From Candidatus Gastranaerophilales bacterium (GTDB lineage Bacteria; Cyanobacteriota; Vampirovibrionia; Gastranaerophilales; Gastranaerophilaceae): 33,443 nt of DNA. The stretch is taken from NCBI GenBank assembly GCA_024695865.1, contig JAILHI010000047.1, positions 1 to 33,443 of the forward strand. The letters run 5' to 3'. The position numbers were made by a program, and so were the translations under genes. The notes under the pieces are model-generated. The model saw only the letters and a list, made by a program, of their open reading frames with translations, was not told the DNA's origin and searched no databases. Below are positions 1 through 8,225 of this stretch, piece after piece (within the stretch, counting starts at the first letter, position 1; each line of letters starts with the position of its first letter).

Positions 1-52
1 ATGTAAAAATCAAAAAATGATTATAATTATAATCATTTTTTGATTTTTACAT
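1..52. repeat. Perfect 52-bp AT-rich palindrome
   Basis: Bases 1-26 are the exact reverse complement of bases 27-52, with no unpaired loop bases. The only G/C bases are isolated ones in an A/T background. The DNA could form a cruciform or the RNA a long hairpin, which might act as a two-way terminator for a gene to the left of the window. Because it sits exactly at the window edge it could also be a fold-back assembly end. Confidence 0.9.
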
Positions 53-97
53 CATAAAGCATGAAACTTCAATTTACATATTCGCCATACCTGTTTT

Positions 98-253
98 GGT
101 GCAAACGCTCTTGTCTTAAATTTTGACGGTTCGCAATTTTCGGACTTCATTCCGTTTTTACTGACGTAAAAACTTCATTCCGCCAAATTTCTCACACGGA
201 CAGCGTTCCCTCGTTACACTCGGTCAGCCTTGTCAAAATTCGCTTTTTGCACC
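98..253. repeat. Structured intergenic element with imperfect terminal inverted repeats
   Basis: This lies in the gene-free stretch before uvrC. The ends match in inverted orientation: GGTGCAAA at 98-105 with TTTGCACC at 246-253, and AATTTTGAC at 119-127 with GTCAAAATT at 232-240. Inside, a direct repeat ACTTCATTCCG occurs at 144-154 and 172-182. Between the copies lies a hairpin with an 8-bp stem, GTTTTTAC at 154-161 and GTAAAAAC at 166-173. The element has higher GC than the flanks and no convincing ORF. It could be a MITE-like or REP-like repeat, but one copy cannot prove mobility. Confidence 0.4.
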
Positions 254-298
254 CTACAAAATAAATAATGTTTTTATGAATTTTTTTACAATTACAAA

Positions 299-327
299 TT
301 GCAAGCCGTTAAAGAATAGAGTAAAAT
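299..327 (+). promoter_or_regulatory. Promoter of uvrC, leaderless geometry
   Basis: TTGCAA (299-304), a 17-bp spacer, then TAAAAT (322-327). The -10 ends six bases before the ATG at 334, so the expected transcription start falls on the A of the start codon. No Shine-Dalgarno sequence precedes the ATG. Confidence 0.6.
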
Positions 328-333
328 TGCAGT

Positions 334-2151
334 ATGGAAACTATTGCCGAACAATTAAAACTTCTGCCCGAAAAGCCAGGTTCGTATCGTTTTTTGGATA
401 AAAACGGAACGATTATTTACGTTGGCAAAGCAAAAAACCTGAAGAAAAGAGTTTCTTCATATTTTCACAAAAAACACGACACCCCGAAACTCAAAATTAT
501 GGTGCCGCAAATTGTCAAAATCGAATTTATTATTACTAACACCGAAACCGAAGCCTTAATTCTGGAATCGCACCTGATTAAAAAATACAAACCTAAATAC
601 AACGTTCTTTTAAAGGACGATAAAAAATATCCCTATTTTTTGATTACGGAGGAAGAATATCCGAGAATTTTAATAGTCAGAAAACACAATATCAATATGG
701 AAAAGGGCAAGTATTTCGGGCCTTATACCGATTCGGGAGCAATGCGCTCGACTCTCGAACTTATGAAAAAACTCTTTCCTCTGAAACAGTGCAAAAGTCC
801 GAAGTTTAAAGACAGACCGTGTATTTATTACGATATAAAAAAATGTTCTGCGCCCTGTCAAAAACTTATTTCTTCCGAAGATTACAAAAAACTTCTTTCA
901 AACGTTGAACTTTTTCTCTCGGGCAACAGGCTTTTGCTTGTTGAGGAACTCAAAAAAGAAATGCAGTATTATTCGGACAGATGCGAGTTTGAAAAGGCCG
1001 CAAAATACAGAGATGCGTTTTTTAACGTCAAAAAGACGATTGAAAAACAAAAAGTCGTTTATGAAAGCACAAACGTCAATAAGGACGTTATCGGCATTAC
1101 GGACAAAGGCAGTATCTGCGCCGTTTCGCTGCTGCAAATACGTGACGGCAGACTGACGGACAAAAAAGATTTTGAACTGACTTCGGGCGAATTTAACGGC
1201 GAAGAAGATTTGTCCTATGCCTTTTTGGGCGAATATTATTCAAGAACAAACGACATTCCGAAAGAAATAATTATTCCCACAAAAAATTCCGAACTTAAAG
1301 CGATTGCAAACTGGCTTTCGGAAATTAAAGGCTCAAAAGTCAAAATCACTACGGAAATAACCGAGTCGAACGAGGATATCGTTGAACTTGCAAAGAAAAA
1401 TTCAGACTTTTTCCATGAAAAACTGAAACTTGCAAAAATGAAACAAATTTCAGAGGATTACAACCAAGTCGGAGCGTATATCTGCGAAAAATTAAATCTC
1501 CTCAGGTTTCCGCACAGGGTTGAATGTTATGATATTTCTCACATTCAGGGTACAAACACCGTTGCCTCAATGGTGGTTTTTATAAACGGTCTGCCCGCAA
1601 AATCCGAATACAGAAAATACAAAATCAAAACGGTTGAAAACGGTAAGCCCGATGATTTTCAGTCTATGAAAGAGGTTTTGTCAAGACGTCTTAAAAGGCT
1701 TAATGAGCAAAACTATCCCGACCTGATAATAATCGACGGCGGAAAAGGTCAGTTATCAAGCGTTTTGCAGGTCGTTGAGGAACAAGGAATAAAAGACATA
1801 AACTTCGTTTCTCTCGCCAAAAGAGAAGAAGAAATTTTTATTCCGCATCAGTCAAGACCCGTTATTTTTCCGAGAAATTCGGAGCAGTTGTATTTTTTCC
1901 AGCGAATAAGAGATGAAGCGCACAGATTTGCGATAACTTTTCACAGAAAACTTCGTGAAAAATCCTCTCTTGAGTCTGTTTTGGACGGCATAAAAGGGCT
2001 TTCCGAAAAGAGTAAAAAGATTTTGAGGAAAAATTTTAAAGATGTCAAAAAAATATCACTTTTGACCTTGCCCGATATTGCGCTTCTTTTACCGCCGTCA
2101 CAGGCTCTGAGGGTTTACAGGGCATTTCGGGACAAAACCGATAATAATTGA
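334..2151 (+). CDS. uvrC: UvrABC system protein C (excinuclease)
   Basis: UvrC makes the two incisions around a bulky DNA lesion during nucleotide excision repair, after UvrA and UvrB have loaded on the damage. The 605 residues match the usual family length. The N-terminal GIY-YIG nuclease domain (about 10-95) shows PGSYRF and IIYVGKAKNLKKRV. A UVR motif that contacts UvrB lies near 200-235. The C-terminal RNase H-like nuclease (about 380-540) contains YDISHIQGTNTVASMV. A helix-hairpin-helix region (about 555-600) includes LDGIKGLSEKSKKILRK. The ATG at 334 lies one -10-to-start distance from a good promoter. The downstream radical SAM gene has its own promoter, so this is probably a single-gene transcript. 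Confidence 0.97.
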   Translation: METIAEQLKLLPEKPGSYRFLDKNGTIIYVGKAKNLKKRVSSYFHKKHDTPKLKIMVPQIVKIEFIITNTETEALILESHLIKKYKPKYNVLLKDDKKYPYFLITEEEYPRILIVRKHNINMEKGKYFGPYTDSGAMRSTLELMKKLFPLKQCKSPKFKDRPCIYYDIKKCSAPCQKLISSEDYKKLLSNVELFLSGNRLLLVEELKKEMQYYSDRCEFEKAAKYRDAFFNVKKTIEKQKVVYESTNVNKDVIGITDKGSICAVSLLQIRDGRLTDKKDFELTSGEFNGEEDLSYAFLGEYYSRTNDIPKEIIIPTKNSELKAIANWLSEIKGSKVKITTEITESNEDIVELAKKNSDFFHEKLKLAKMKQISEDYNQVGAYICEKLNLLRFPHRVECYDISHIQGTNTVASMVVFINGLPAKSEYRKYKIKTVENGKPDDFQSMKEVLSRRLKRLNEQNYPDLIIIDGGKGQLSSVLQVVEEQGIKDINFVSLAKREEEIFIPHQSRPVIFPRNSEQLYFFQRIRDEAHRFAITFHRKLREKSSLESVLDGIKGLSEKSKKILRKNFKDVKKISLLTLPDIALLLPPSQALRVYRAFRDKTDNN

Positions 2152-2176
2152 CAGTCTTGTTTGCTCAGAGTACCAT
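2148..2176 (+). promoter_or_regulatory. Promoter of the radical SAM/SPASM gene at 2196
   Basis: A perfect TTGACA (2148-2153) overlaps the uvrC stop codon. It is followed by a 17-bp spacer and TACCAT (2171-2176). The predicted start near 2183 leaves a short leader that includes AAGGAG ahead of the ATG, so this gene, unlike several neighbours, has a conventional leader. Confidence 0.6.
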
Positions 2177-2195
2177 ATTTGAATAAGGAGCAAAA

Positions 2196-3287
2196 ATGGA
2201 ACAGAAATATCCTTCAAAACCACAGGTAATAACACTTGATTTAACAGACAGATGCCAAATGGAATGTCAAACCTGTTCAAAGTGGAAGATTTCGGCAGAT
2301 GTACGCCACAAAGAACTTACAACGGAACAGTGGAAAACCGTTTTGGACAAATTAAGAAATTGGGTCGGAAACGGCTTTTGGATTTGTTTTTCGGGCGGGG
2401 AACCGTTTTTGAGACAGGATATTTTTGAACTGACAGACTATGCGACATCAATAGGTTTTAAAGTATCTTCAATGAGCAACGGTTTTTCTCTTGAACCTTT
2501 GGTGGATAAAATCATTGACTCAAAATTCGAGAGTTTAAATATCTCTTTAAACTCAATTGCGGATAAAACCATTCACGACAAATCAAGAGGCAGAGAGGGC
2601 AGCGCACAGAAGATTTGCGATGTTGTATGGCAGATTTTGCACTACAAAAAAGGCAGAAACGACAATCTCGGCATAAATCTCGCCACAATAATGCTCCCTG
2701 AAAACCTTGATGAAATTGTTTATCTCGTTGAATACGCAACAAAAAATCACCTGAAACATATTATGTTTCAACTTATAGAAGACCCTAATTCTTTCCACGC
2801 CTATGCGGAAAGGGACGGACTTGATACGGACAACTACGTTATCCCTGAGGATTACAAGGCAACGATAAAAGGAATGGCGAAAAAGGCGCTTCCCATAATT
2901 GACCACCTTATCGAAATGAAACAGGCAGGTCATTCCATTGCAAACACTTATGAACAACTTGAAGCGTACAAAATTTTCTTCAACAATCCCGAAGATATTA
3001 TCAAGGCAATCAAGTGCGATGTCGGCTCGACAAATTTTGCCGTTGACCCGTACGGCGATGTCAGATTATGTTTCAATATGAAACCGATAGGCTCAATTCT
3101 TGAAACTTCGCCCGAAGAATTATGGAACAGCGAAAAGGCACAGGAATGCAGACACAGAGTTCACACCTGCAAAATGAGTTGCAGACTTATTAACTGTAAC
3201 TTTAAGGCTAACTTTGCAAACTTCAACAAACCGTTTTTGGTAAGATTAAAGAACAAAATAGTCAAATTTTTCACAAGCAAATACTAA
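2196..3287 (+). CDS. Radical SAM/SPASM domain protein
   Basis: The 363 residues carry the radical SAM cluster motif CxxxCxxC at C20, C24 and C27 (DRCQMECQTC) and the SAM-binding GGEP at 67-70. The C-terminal region (about 274-336) is SPASM-like. It has C274, then DPYGDVRLC ending at C292, a G-x-I stretch, ELWNSEKAQECR, and cysteines near 325, 329 and 334 that could bind an auxiliary iron-sulfur cluster. SPASM proteins typically mature peptides or modify other macromolecules. I cannot name the substrate and see no obvious precursor gene beside it. An AAGGAG Shine-Dalgarno precedes the ATG. The tail overlaps the convergent radical SAM gene by 4 bp. The domain order here is the canonical one, in contrast to the gene at 32325-33338. 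Confidence 0.85.
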   Translation: MEQKYPSKPQVITLDLTDRCQMECQTCSKWKISADVRHKELTTEQWKTVLDKLRNWVGNGFWICFSGGEPFLRQDIFELTDYATSIGFKVSSMSNGFSLEPLVDKIIDSKFESLNISLNSIADKTIHDKSRGREGSAQKICDVVWQILHYKKGRNDNLGINLATIMLPENLDEIVYLVEYATKNHLKHIMFQLIEDPNSFHAYAERDGLDTDNYVIPEDYKATIKGMAKKALPIIDHLIEMKQAGHSIANTYEQLEAYKIFFNNPEDIIKAIKCDVGSTNFAVDPYGDVRLCFNMKPIGSILETSPEELWNSEKAQECRHRVHTCKMSCRLINCNFKANFANFNKPFLVRLKNKIVKFFTSKY

Positions 3288-4360
3288 TCAACAAAGTAAT
3301 TTGCGGGAATTGCATAGGTTTTGTTTTTGGAAACATTTTCAATCTTGTATTTGTTGACGGTTTCAATCAGTTTTGCCTTGTCTGCAATAATTTCTTCCGA
3401 ATACGGAATCTGTCTTTCCTGTTCAACGTAAAAGGCAAAGGAAAAAATTTCAAAATTCATATTTTCGTTTTCGGCACATTTTTTGGCATAATCAAGCAGA
3501 TAGTGAATGTGCGGCGAAACATCTTTTCTGTGGTTAAGAGTTGAATATCCCGCTTCCACATCAAAAACCACATTTTTGATATTTAATTCTTTCATTTTTG
3601 CAAAGAATAAATCAATTTCCTCGACAGAATCGTTATACCCCGGGGTTAAGAGATATTTTATGACTAATTTGCTGAACTGCGAAACATTTGCGGCATCAGA
3701 ATATTTTCTGATTGAATTGCAGACAACATCAAATTTATCAACGTATTTTACCTTGTTATAGGTTTCACGACAACCGCTGTCTATTGAAATACAGGTTAAA
3801 ATATTTCCTGTTTCCATACCCTTTGCAAGCACTTCACTGAATCTGATTGCCGAAGTGTTAACCTTAATATTTGCGTTATGTTCGTTAAAGAGCGCAATCA
3901 AATCGTCAAAATGGTTCATTATCGTGGGTTCGCCGCCCTGAAAAATAACAAGTCCGTAATCGGTTCTTCTGAAATAACCCTTTTCAACCAAATCTTTAAT
4001 TACAGGATAAACATCGTAATAATTCTTGTGATATCTGAAATCATCACCGCAGTAAACACACTTTGCGTTGCAGAGTTTTATCTGCTGAAAGGCTACTTCC
4101 GAAATGTATTTTTCTTCGGTAAATTCTTTTTCTTTTAAATAATAGCAGCCCTCACATTCGGGAATGGTTTTGATTTTCTGGCGTTCAATTCTTTCTCTTT
4201 TGATGTCAAAAATTTTATCCCAATCGATTTTTTCTCCGTTATAATCTTTTATCAGCAGAGGCATACCCAAATTGTCATGGTGCATCATACAGCAATCGTA
4301 CAAATCCTTGTATTCAAAGGATAAACCGTGTTCCATATAATCGCAGCCGAGATATTTCAT
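3284..4360 (-). CDS. Radical SAM protein, N-terminal cysteine module (paralogue A)
   Basis: One of four related radical SAM proteins in this window. The 358 residues begin with a module holding C6, C23-C24 and CEGC (69-72). The radical SAM motif follows at C97, C101 and C104 (CNAKCVYC), with QGGEPT at about 141-146. Two paralogue signatures follow: DSGCRETYNKVKYVDKFD, and a KYLLTPGYND stretch. The four N-terminal cysteines could hold an auxiliary [4Fe-4S] cluster, like a SPASM or twitch domain moved to the front. That is inference. The gene lies 12 bp after paralogue B, with an AGGA just upstream of its ATG, so the two are probably co-transcribed. Substrate unknown. Confidence 0.82.
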   Translation of the reverse strand: MKYLGCDYMEHGLSFEYKDLYDCCMMHHDNLGMPLLIKDYNGEKIDWDKIFDIKRERIERQKIKTIPECEGCYYLKEKEFTEEKYISEVAFQQIKLCNAKCVYCGDDFRYHKNYYDVYPVIKDLVEKGYFRRTDYGLVIFQGGEPTIMNHFDDLIALFNEHNANIKVNTSAIRFSEVLAKGMETGNILTCISIDSGCRETYNKVKYVDKFDVVCNSIRKYSDAANVSQFSKLVIKYLLTPGYNDSVEEIDLFFAKMKELNIKNVVFDVEAGYSTLNHRKDVSPHIHYLLDYAKKCAENENMNFEIFSFAFYVEQERQIPYSEEIIADKAKLIETVNKYKIENVSKNKTYAIPANYFVD

Positions 4361-4372
4361 ATATTTTATTTC

Positions 4373-5338
4373 CTAAAAAATCTTTTTTCTGTCCAAAATT
4401 TGCTGGCAATAGTCATAGACATACATTTCCATATCCTTTACGGATAAGAAGTAATCGTACAAATCGTACCATTGTTCGGGGATTTCTTTTCCGATATTTT
4501 GGCAGTTATAGTCAATTGCCAGATACATTTTGTTTATGCCTGTTTCTTTGGCAATTTTGATACATTCTTCAAGATTTTCTTTTTTGTCGTTTAAACCTTT
4601 TATAAGAATGTATTTGAAATACACCGAATTTTTGTTCTTTGGGTTTGCTTTCAGATATTTTTTTACGTTTTCAAGCACCTGATAAAACGCATCAACCCGT
4701 TTAATTTTTTTGTATAAAACGGGATTACCCGCATCAATCGTGATAATCAGTTCCGTATTGCCTTTTGCGAGAGTATCGTAAATTGCCTGTGAATACTGAA
4801 TACCCGATGATAAAATTATGATATTGGACTTTGTATATTTTGTGAGTTCGGTCATAATTTCGTCAAATTCGCTCAAAACGGTAGGCTCGCCGCCGATAGT
4901 CGTAATTCTTGTGTTCTCTCCGACATAACCCTCTTGGCACAAATATTTTATTGTGGGCAAAAGGTCGTAGTAATCGCTTTTTTTAGGTTCGGGAGTGATT
5001 TTCAGTTTTGTAACACCTCTGTTGCAGCAGTAAATACAGCCGCAATTACAGTGATACCAGTGAGAAATATAAAGATGATCAAGTTCCTTCGGCAAAGGTT
5101 CGTCAATTTTTCCGTCCTTGTCCTCTTTGAGCATATAGCAATTTCGGCATTTATCGGGAACAATACCCGCACGGAAACTGTTTACAATTTCCGCTCTTGC
5201 GGAATTTACCTTTTCAATATCAAAATTATTACCCTCAAAAGGCACTATATAAAGCATACCGTAGGTGTTTGAACAGCCGCATTTGACGCAGTTGAAATCA
5301 AAAAACAAAGAATTTATGCAGTCACAGGTATATTTCAT
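4373..5338 (-). CDS. Radical SAM protein, N-terminal cysteine module (paralogue B)
   Basis: A 321-residue paralogue of A, C and D. N-terminal cysteines are C5, C7, C17, C20 and C22, then CRNC at 64-67. The radical SAM motif is C97-x3-C101-x2-C104, within CNCGCIYCC, which adds extra cysteines. GGEPT lies at 149-153. Later signatures, TIDAGNPVLYKKIKRVDAF and KYILIKGLND, align with the other paralogues. Its ATG sits six bases after a perfect TATAAT that abuts the stop codon of the upstream exported-protein gene. The gene could therefore be transcribed on its own as a leaderless message or by read-through from upstream. Function unknown. Confidence 0.82.
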   Translation of the reverse strand: MKYTCDCINSLFFDFNCVKCGCSNTYGMLYIVPFEGNNFDIEKVNSARAEIVNSFRAGIVPDKCRNCYMLKEDKDGKIDEPLPKELDHLYISHWYHCNCGCIYCCNRGVTKLKITPEPKKSDYYDLLPTIKYLCQEGYVGENTRITTIGGEPTVLSEFDEIMTELTKYTKSNIIILSSGIQYSQAIYDTLAKGNTELIITIDAGNPVLYKKIKRVDAFYQVLENVKKYLKANPKNKNSVYFKYILIKGLNDKKENLEECIKIAKETGINKMYLAIDYNCQNIGKEIPEQWYDLYDYFLSVKDMEMYVYDYCQQILDRKKIF

Positions 5339-5344
5339 ACTGTT

Positions 5345-5373
5345 ATTATACTAATAAGGCACCTTTTTGTACA
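5345..5373 (-). promoter_or_regulatory. Promoter of radical SAM paralogue B, leaderless geometry
   Basis: On the minus strand, TGTACA (5368-5373), a 17-bp spacer and a perfect TATAAT (5345-5350). Six bases separate the -10 from the ATG at 5338. The -35 lies inside the upstream coding region. No Shine-Dalgarno is visible. Confidence 0.6.
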
Positions 5374-5917
5374 CAGTATAATAACACATCTCCTTGTAAT
5401 AGAATTTCAGAACATAACATGTACTCTGATTTTCCATTTCGACAAAGGCTTTCGGCGGAGGCTGTTTTCCCGAGCCTTTAAAAACCTTGCCCCACATGTT
5501 TGTCCAATTCTTTGCCGTAGCCTGCCCCACCGTCAGTTTGGGATTAGGCATGTACTTTTTATAAAAAGCGGCAGGCACAATTTCTTTTTTTACAACGGGA
5601 ATAATAAACTTAACCTTTCCGTTTGTTTTGAACAAAATATAATAACTTCCGTTCATTTTTCTTGGCGTTAACTGGTAATATCCGGGGTCAATTTTCATGC
5701 CCTTATAATACAAATGGGCGCTTGTTCTGAACAACGGATAAGGGGTATAAGCATATTTCAGATTATCCTCGTCTTGAAACGGGTCAATATTATTCATAAG
5801 TTTTGACGGAAACGGTTTTGAGTTTTCATACAATTCGTCCCAGTCAAGAACGGCAGAGGCAGGCATCGCCGTAAACAAAAAACAAGAGATGAACAATACA
5901 AAAAACAACTTCTTCAT
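5351..5917 (-). CDS. Exported hypothetical protein
   Basis: The 188 residues start with a clear signal peptide: MKK, a hydrophobic stretch, then a likely cut after PASA near residue 22. I recognise no domain in the mature part. It is rich in Lys, Pro and Tyr, and the last 25 residues are Tyr-rich with two cysteines. Upstream on the minus strand is TTGAAA-N17-TATAAC ending six bases before the ATG, so the message may be leaderless. It lies 12 bp before radical SAM paralogue B, same strand. That position makes it a candidate partner or substrate of the radical SAM pair, but nothing in the sequence proves this. Confidence 0.75.
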   Translation of the reverse strand: MKKLFFVLFISCFLFTAMPASAVLDWDELYENSKPFPSKLMNNIDPFQDEDNLKYAYTPYPLFRTSAHLYYKGMKIDPGYYQLTPRKMNGSYYILFKTNGKVKFIIPVVKKEIVPAAFYKKYMPNPKLTVGQATAKNWTNMWGKVFKGSGKQPPPKAFVEMENQSTCYVLKFYYKEMCYYTVYKKVPY

Positions 5918-5923
5918 AATATT

Positions 5924-5952
5924 GTTATAATAATTTTTTTTATCAATTTCAA
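5924..5952 (-). promoter_or_regulatory. Promoter of the exported protein gene, leaderless geometry
   Basis: On the minus strand, TTGAAA (5947-5952; five of six consensus bases), a 17-bp spacer and TATAAC (5924-5929). Six bases then lead to the ATG at 5917. It lies back to back with the lysA promoter, the two -35 elements being 2 bp apart. Confidence 0.6.
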
Positions 5953-5954
5953 TA

Positions 5955-5983
5955 TTGTAAATTTTGCAAAATAAATGTATTAT
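5955..5983 (+). promoter_or_regulatory. Promoter of the lysA operon
   Basis: TTGTAA (5955-5960), a 17-bp spacer and TATTAT (5978-5983). The predicted start near 5990 gives a leader of about 23 bases containing AAGGA ahead of the ATG at 6013. Confidence 0.5.
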
Positions 5984-6012
5984 AAAAGAGTAGTCAGTTA
6001 AGGAATTTTTTA

Positions 6013-7338
6013 ATGACAGTTACCGCAAACCAAAACGTCAGGCCGTTAACCTGCAAAAGAGATGCAAACGGTGATTTGACTGTCGGCGGCTGTAAAATTT
6101 CAGATTTGGTCAAAAAGTTCGGTTCGCCTTTGTATATTTATGACTACGAAACCATTCATTCAATTGTAACCGACTTTAAAAAAGCCTTTAAAGACACGGA
6201 TATTCACATGATGTTTGCGGCAAAAGCCTTTATGACACAGGCAATCTGCAAAATTATGCAAAAAGAAGGCTTCGGTCTTGACTGCGTTTCGTCAGGCGAA
6301 TTATACACCGCCTATATATCGGGTTTTGATATGAAAAATATCGTTTTCAACGGCAATAATAAAACGGAAAACGAAATCAGACAGGCAATCGATTGGGGTG
6401 TAGAACTATTTTCGGTTGATAATTTTCTTGAAGCGGAACTTTTAAACAAAATATGTGCTGAAAAAAATATCAAAATAAATGTTCTTTTGCGTATCACCCC
6501 CGGAATTGAATGTCATACGCACGAATACATTCAGACAGGGCAAAACGATTCAAAATTCGGCTTTGATTTGGAACAGGTCGATGAAATTGTATCTTTGATA
6601 AAAAACAAATATAAAAACCTCAATTTAAAAGGTTTACATGCTCATTTAGGCTCGCAAATCTTTGAAACTCAGGTTTATAACGATGCCGTAAAAGTTCTTT
6701 TACTGGAAGCAAAGAGAATTAAAGACACTCACGGCATAGAACTTGAAACCTTTAACATAGGCGGCGGTGCGGGAATAAAATACACCGAAGCCGACAAACC
6801 CGTATCAATTTATGAAATCGGCGAAGTTGTTAAAAACGCACTTGCAAAGTACAGCAGGGAATACGGAATAAAAAATCTTCATATCTACATGGAGCCGGGC
6901 AGATGTATTGTAGGAACGGCGGGAATAACCGTATATACCGTCGGAAGTTCAAAACAGGTGCCGAACGGCAGAAAATACATTGCCGTTGACGGCGGAATGG
7001 CTGACAACATCAGACCCGCTCTGTATCAGGCGGATTACACCGCAGAACTTGTTTCTCAAAAAAATACGAAGGATACCGAAAAAGTTACGATTGTAGGAAG
7101 ATATTGCGAATCGGGCGATATTTTACTCAAGGACACAGATTTTCCCAAAACAGAACCCGACGATTTAATATGCTTTTACGACACGGGAGCCTATTGCTAC
7201 TCTATGTCGAGCAATTACAACAGGGTTTTAAAACCTGCCGTTGTCCTCGTCAAAGACGGTGAGGCACAAATTATCGTAAAACGACAAACCTTTGAACAAC
7301 TGATTGAATCAGACACCATACCGGAGATGTTATTATAA
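6013..7338 (+). CDS. lysA: Diaminopimelate decarboxylase
   Basis: This PLP enzyme converts meso-diaminopimelate to lysine and CO2, the last step of lysine synthesis, and so draws on the peptidoglycan precursor pool. The 441 residues fit the alanine racemase-like fold III family. The PLP lysine is K71 in MFAAKAF. Further family motifs are HLGSQI, NIGGGAGIKY, MEPGRCIVG, RYCESGDIL and YDTGAYCYSMSSNYN. An AAGGA lies about ten bases before the ATG. The stop overlaps the cdaA start by one base (TAATG). A lysA-cdaA linkage is, as far as I recall, also found in cyanobacteria. Confidence 0.95.
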   Translation: MTVTANQNVRPLTCKRDANGDLTVGGCKISDLVKKFGSPLYIYDYETIHSIVTDFKKAFKDTDIHMMFAAKAFMTQAICKIMQKEGFGLDCVSSGELYTAYISGFDMKNIVFNGNNKTENEIRQAIDWGVELFSVDNFLEAELLNKICAEKNIKINVLLRITPGIECHTHEYIQTGQNDSKFGFDLEQVDEIVSLIKNKYKNLNLKGLHAHLGSQIFETQVYNDAVKVLLLEAKRIKDTHGIELETFNIGGGAGIKYTEADKPVSIYEIGEVVKNALAKYSREYGIKNLHIYMEPGRCIVGTAGITVYTVGSSKQVPNGRKYIAVDGGMADNIRPALYQADYTAELVSQKNTKDTEKVTIVGRYCESGDILLKDTDFPKTEPDDLICFYDTGAYCYSMSSNYNRVLKPAVVLVKDGEAQIIVKRQTFEQLIESDTIPEMLL

Positions 7339-8225
7339 TGGAATTTAATGCTATAACACAATATTTTACAAAATTTTTTGCGGAACATTTTAAGTTCAAC
7401 ATTGTTGACATCATTGAATTACTGACAATATTAATCTTCGTTCTTTTTGTCTATAACCAGTACATTAAAGGCACTCATTCCGAAAAACTCGTAAAAGGGC
7501 TTATGGTGCTTATTGTCGTATGGGGTTTTAGCGAAGTTCTTGTTCTGATAGGTCTTGAAATTCTGGGCTTCTTCTTAAAGGCCGTCGTTTCAATTATTGT
7601 TTTCAGTTTGGTTGTCGTCTTCCAGCCCGAATTAAGAAAATTTTTAGGCTATCTCGGACAAACGGGATTTTTGAAGAAAGAATTTTTCTCGATTAAAAAA
7701 AGAGATAATAACATAAAAGTTTTAAAAGAAATTTTGGAAGCCATAAAATATTGCAGTAAAACTCATTGCGGTGCGTTGATAGTTTTCGGCAAACAGGATA
7801 ACGACTTTCTGGTTTCCGATGTTGGAACAAAAATCAATGCGGACGTATCTTGCCAACTCATACTGACGATTTTTCACCCGAATACCCCTTTGCACGACGG
7901 CGCAATGATAATCGTAGATGACAAAATCACGGCGGCAGGCGTACTGTTACCGCTTACCGAAGACCCCAAATTAAGTTGGAAATACGGAACAAGACACAGA
8001 GCGGCAATCGGCATGAGCGAGGCATCGGACTGTGCATGTCTGGTGGTTTCGGAAGAAACAGGCGATGTTTCTATTGCAATTGACGGAGCCTTAAAGAAAT
8101 ACGAAGATATTACGGAATTAAAAGATGATTTGAACAGAATTTTAGGTTTTGATGCAAAACAGAACCATGGAATGTCAAGAATCAGCTTATTCCCATTTTT
8201 TAGTGACAAGAACGGAGATAAATAA
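7338..8225 (+). CDS. cdaA: Diadenylate cyclase CdaA (c-di-AMP synthase)
   Basis: Membrane-bound enzyme that joins two ATP molecules into cyclic di-AMP, a messenger linked to cell-wall and osmotic balance. The 295 residues have three predicted N-terminal membrane helices (about 26-42, 50-70 and 75-95). The DisA_N catalytic domain follows, with its two hallmark motifs: DGA at 187-189 and GTRHRAA at 217-223. The architecture is that of CdaA/YbbP rather than DisA. It is translationally coupled to lysA by a 1-base overlap, and the next gene starts directly after its stop. No CdaR regulator gene is adjacent. Confidence 0.93.
   Translation: MEFNAITQYFTKFFAEHFKFNIVDIIELLTILIFVLFVYNQYIKGTHSEKLVKGLMVLIVVWGFSEVLVLIGLEILGFFLKAVVSIIVFSLVVVFQPELRKFLGYLGQTGFLKKEFFSIKKRDNNIKVLKEILEAIKYCSKTHCGALIVFGKQDNDFLVSDVGTKINADVSCQLILTIFHPNTPLHDGAMIIVDDKITAAGVLLPLTEDPKLSWKYGTRHRAAIGMSEASDCACLVVSEETGDVSIAIDGALKKYEDITELKDDLNRILGFDAKQNHGMSRISLFPFFSDKNGDK

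Noticed and set aside
2583-2957. 124-codon minus-strand open frame inside the radical SAM/SPASM gene
   Set aside because: It is antisense to a gene with intact catalytic motifs and has no start signals of its own.
2152-5345. Short RiPP-type precursor peptide beside the radical SAM genes
   Set aside because: Gaps between these genes are 4-45 bases or overlapping, too small for a precursor gene. The only nearby candidate is the 188-residue exported protein.
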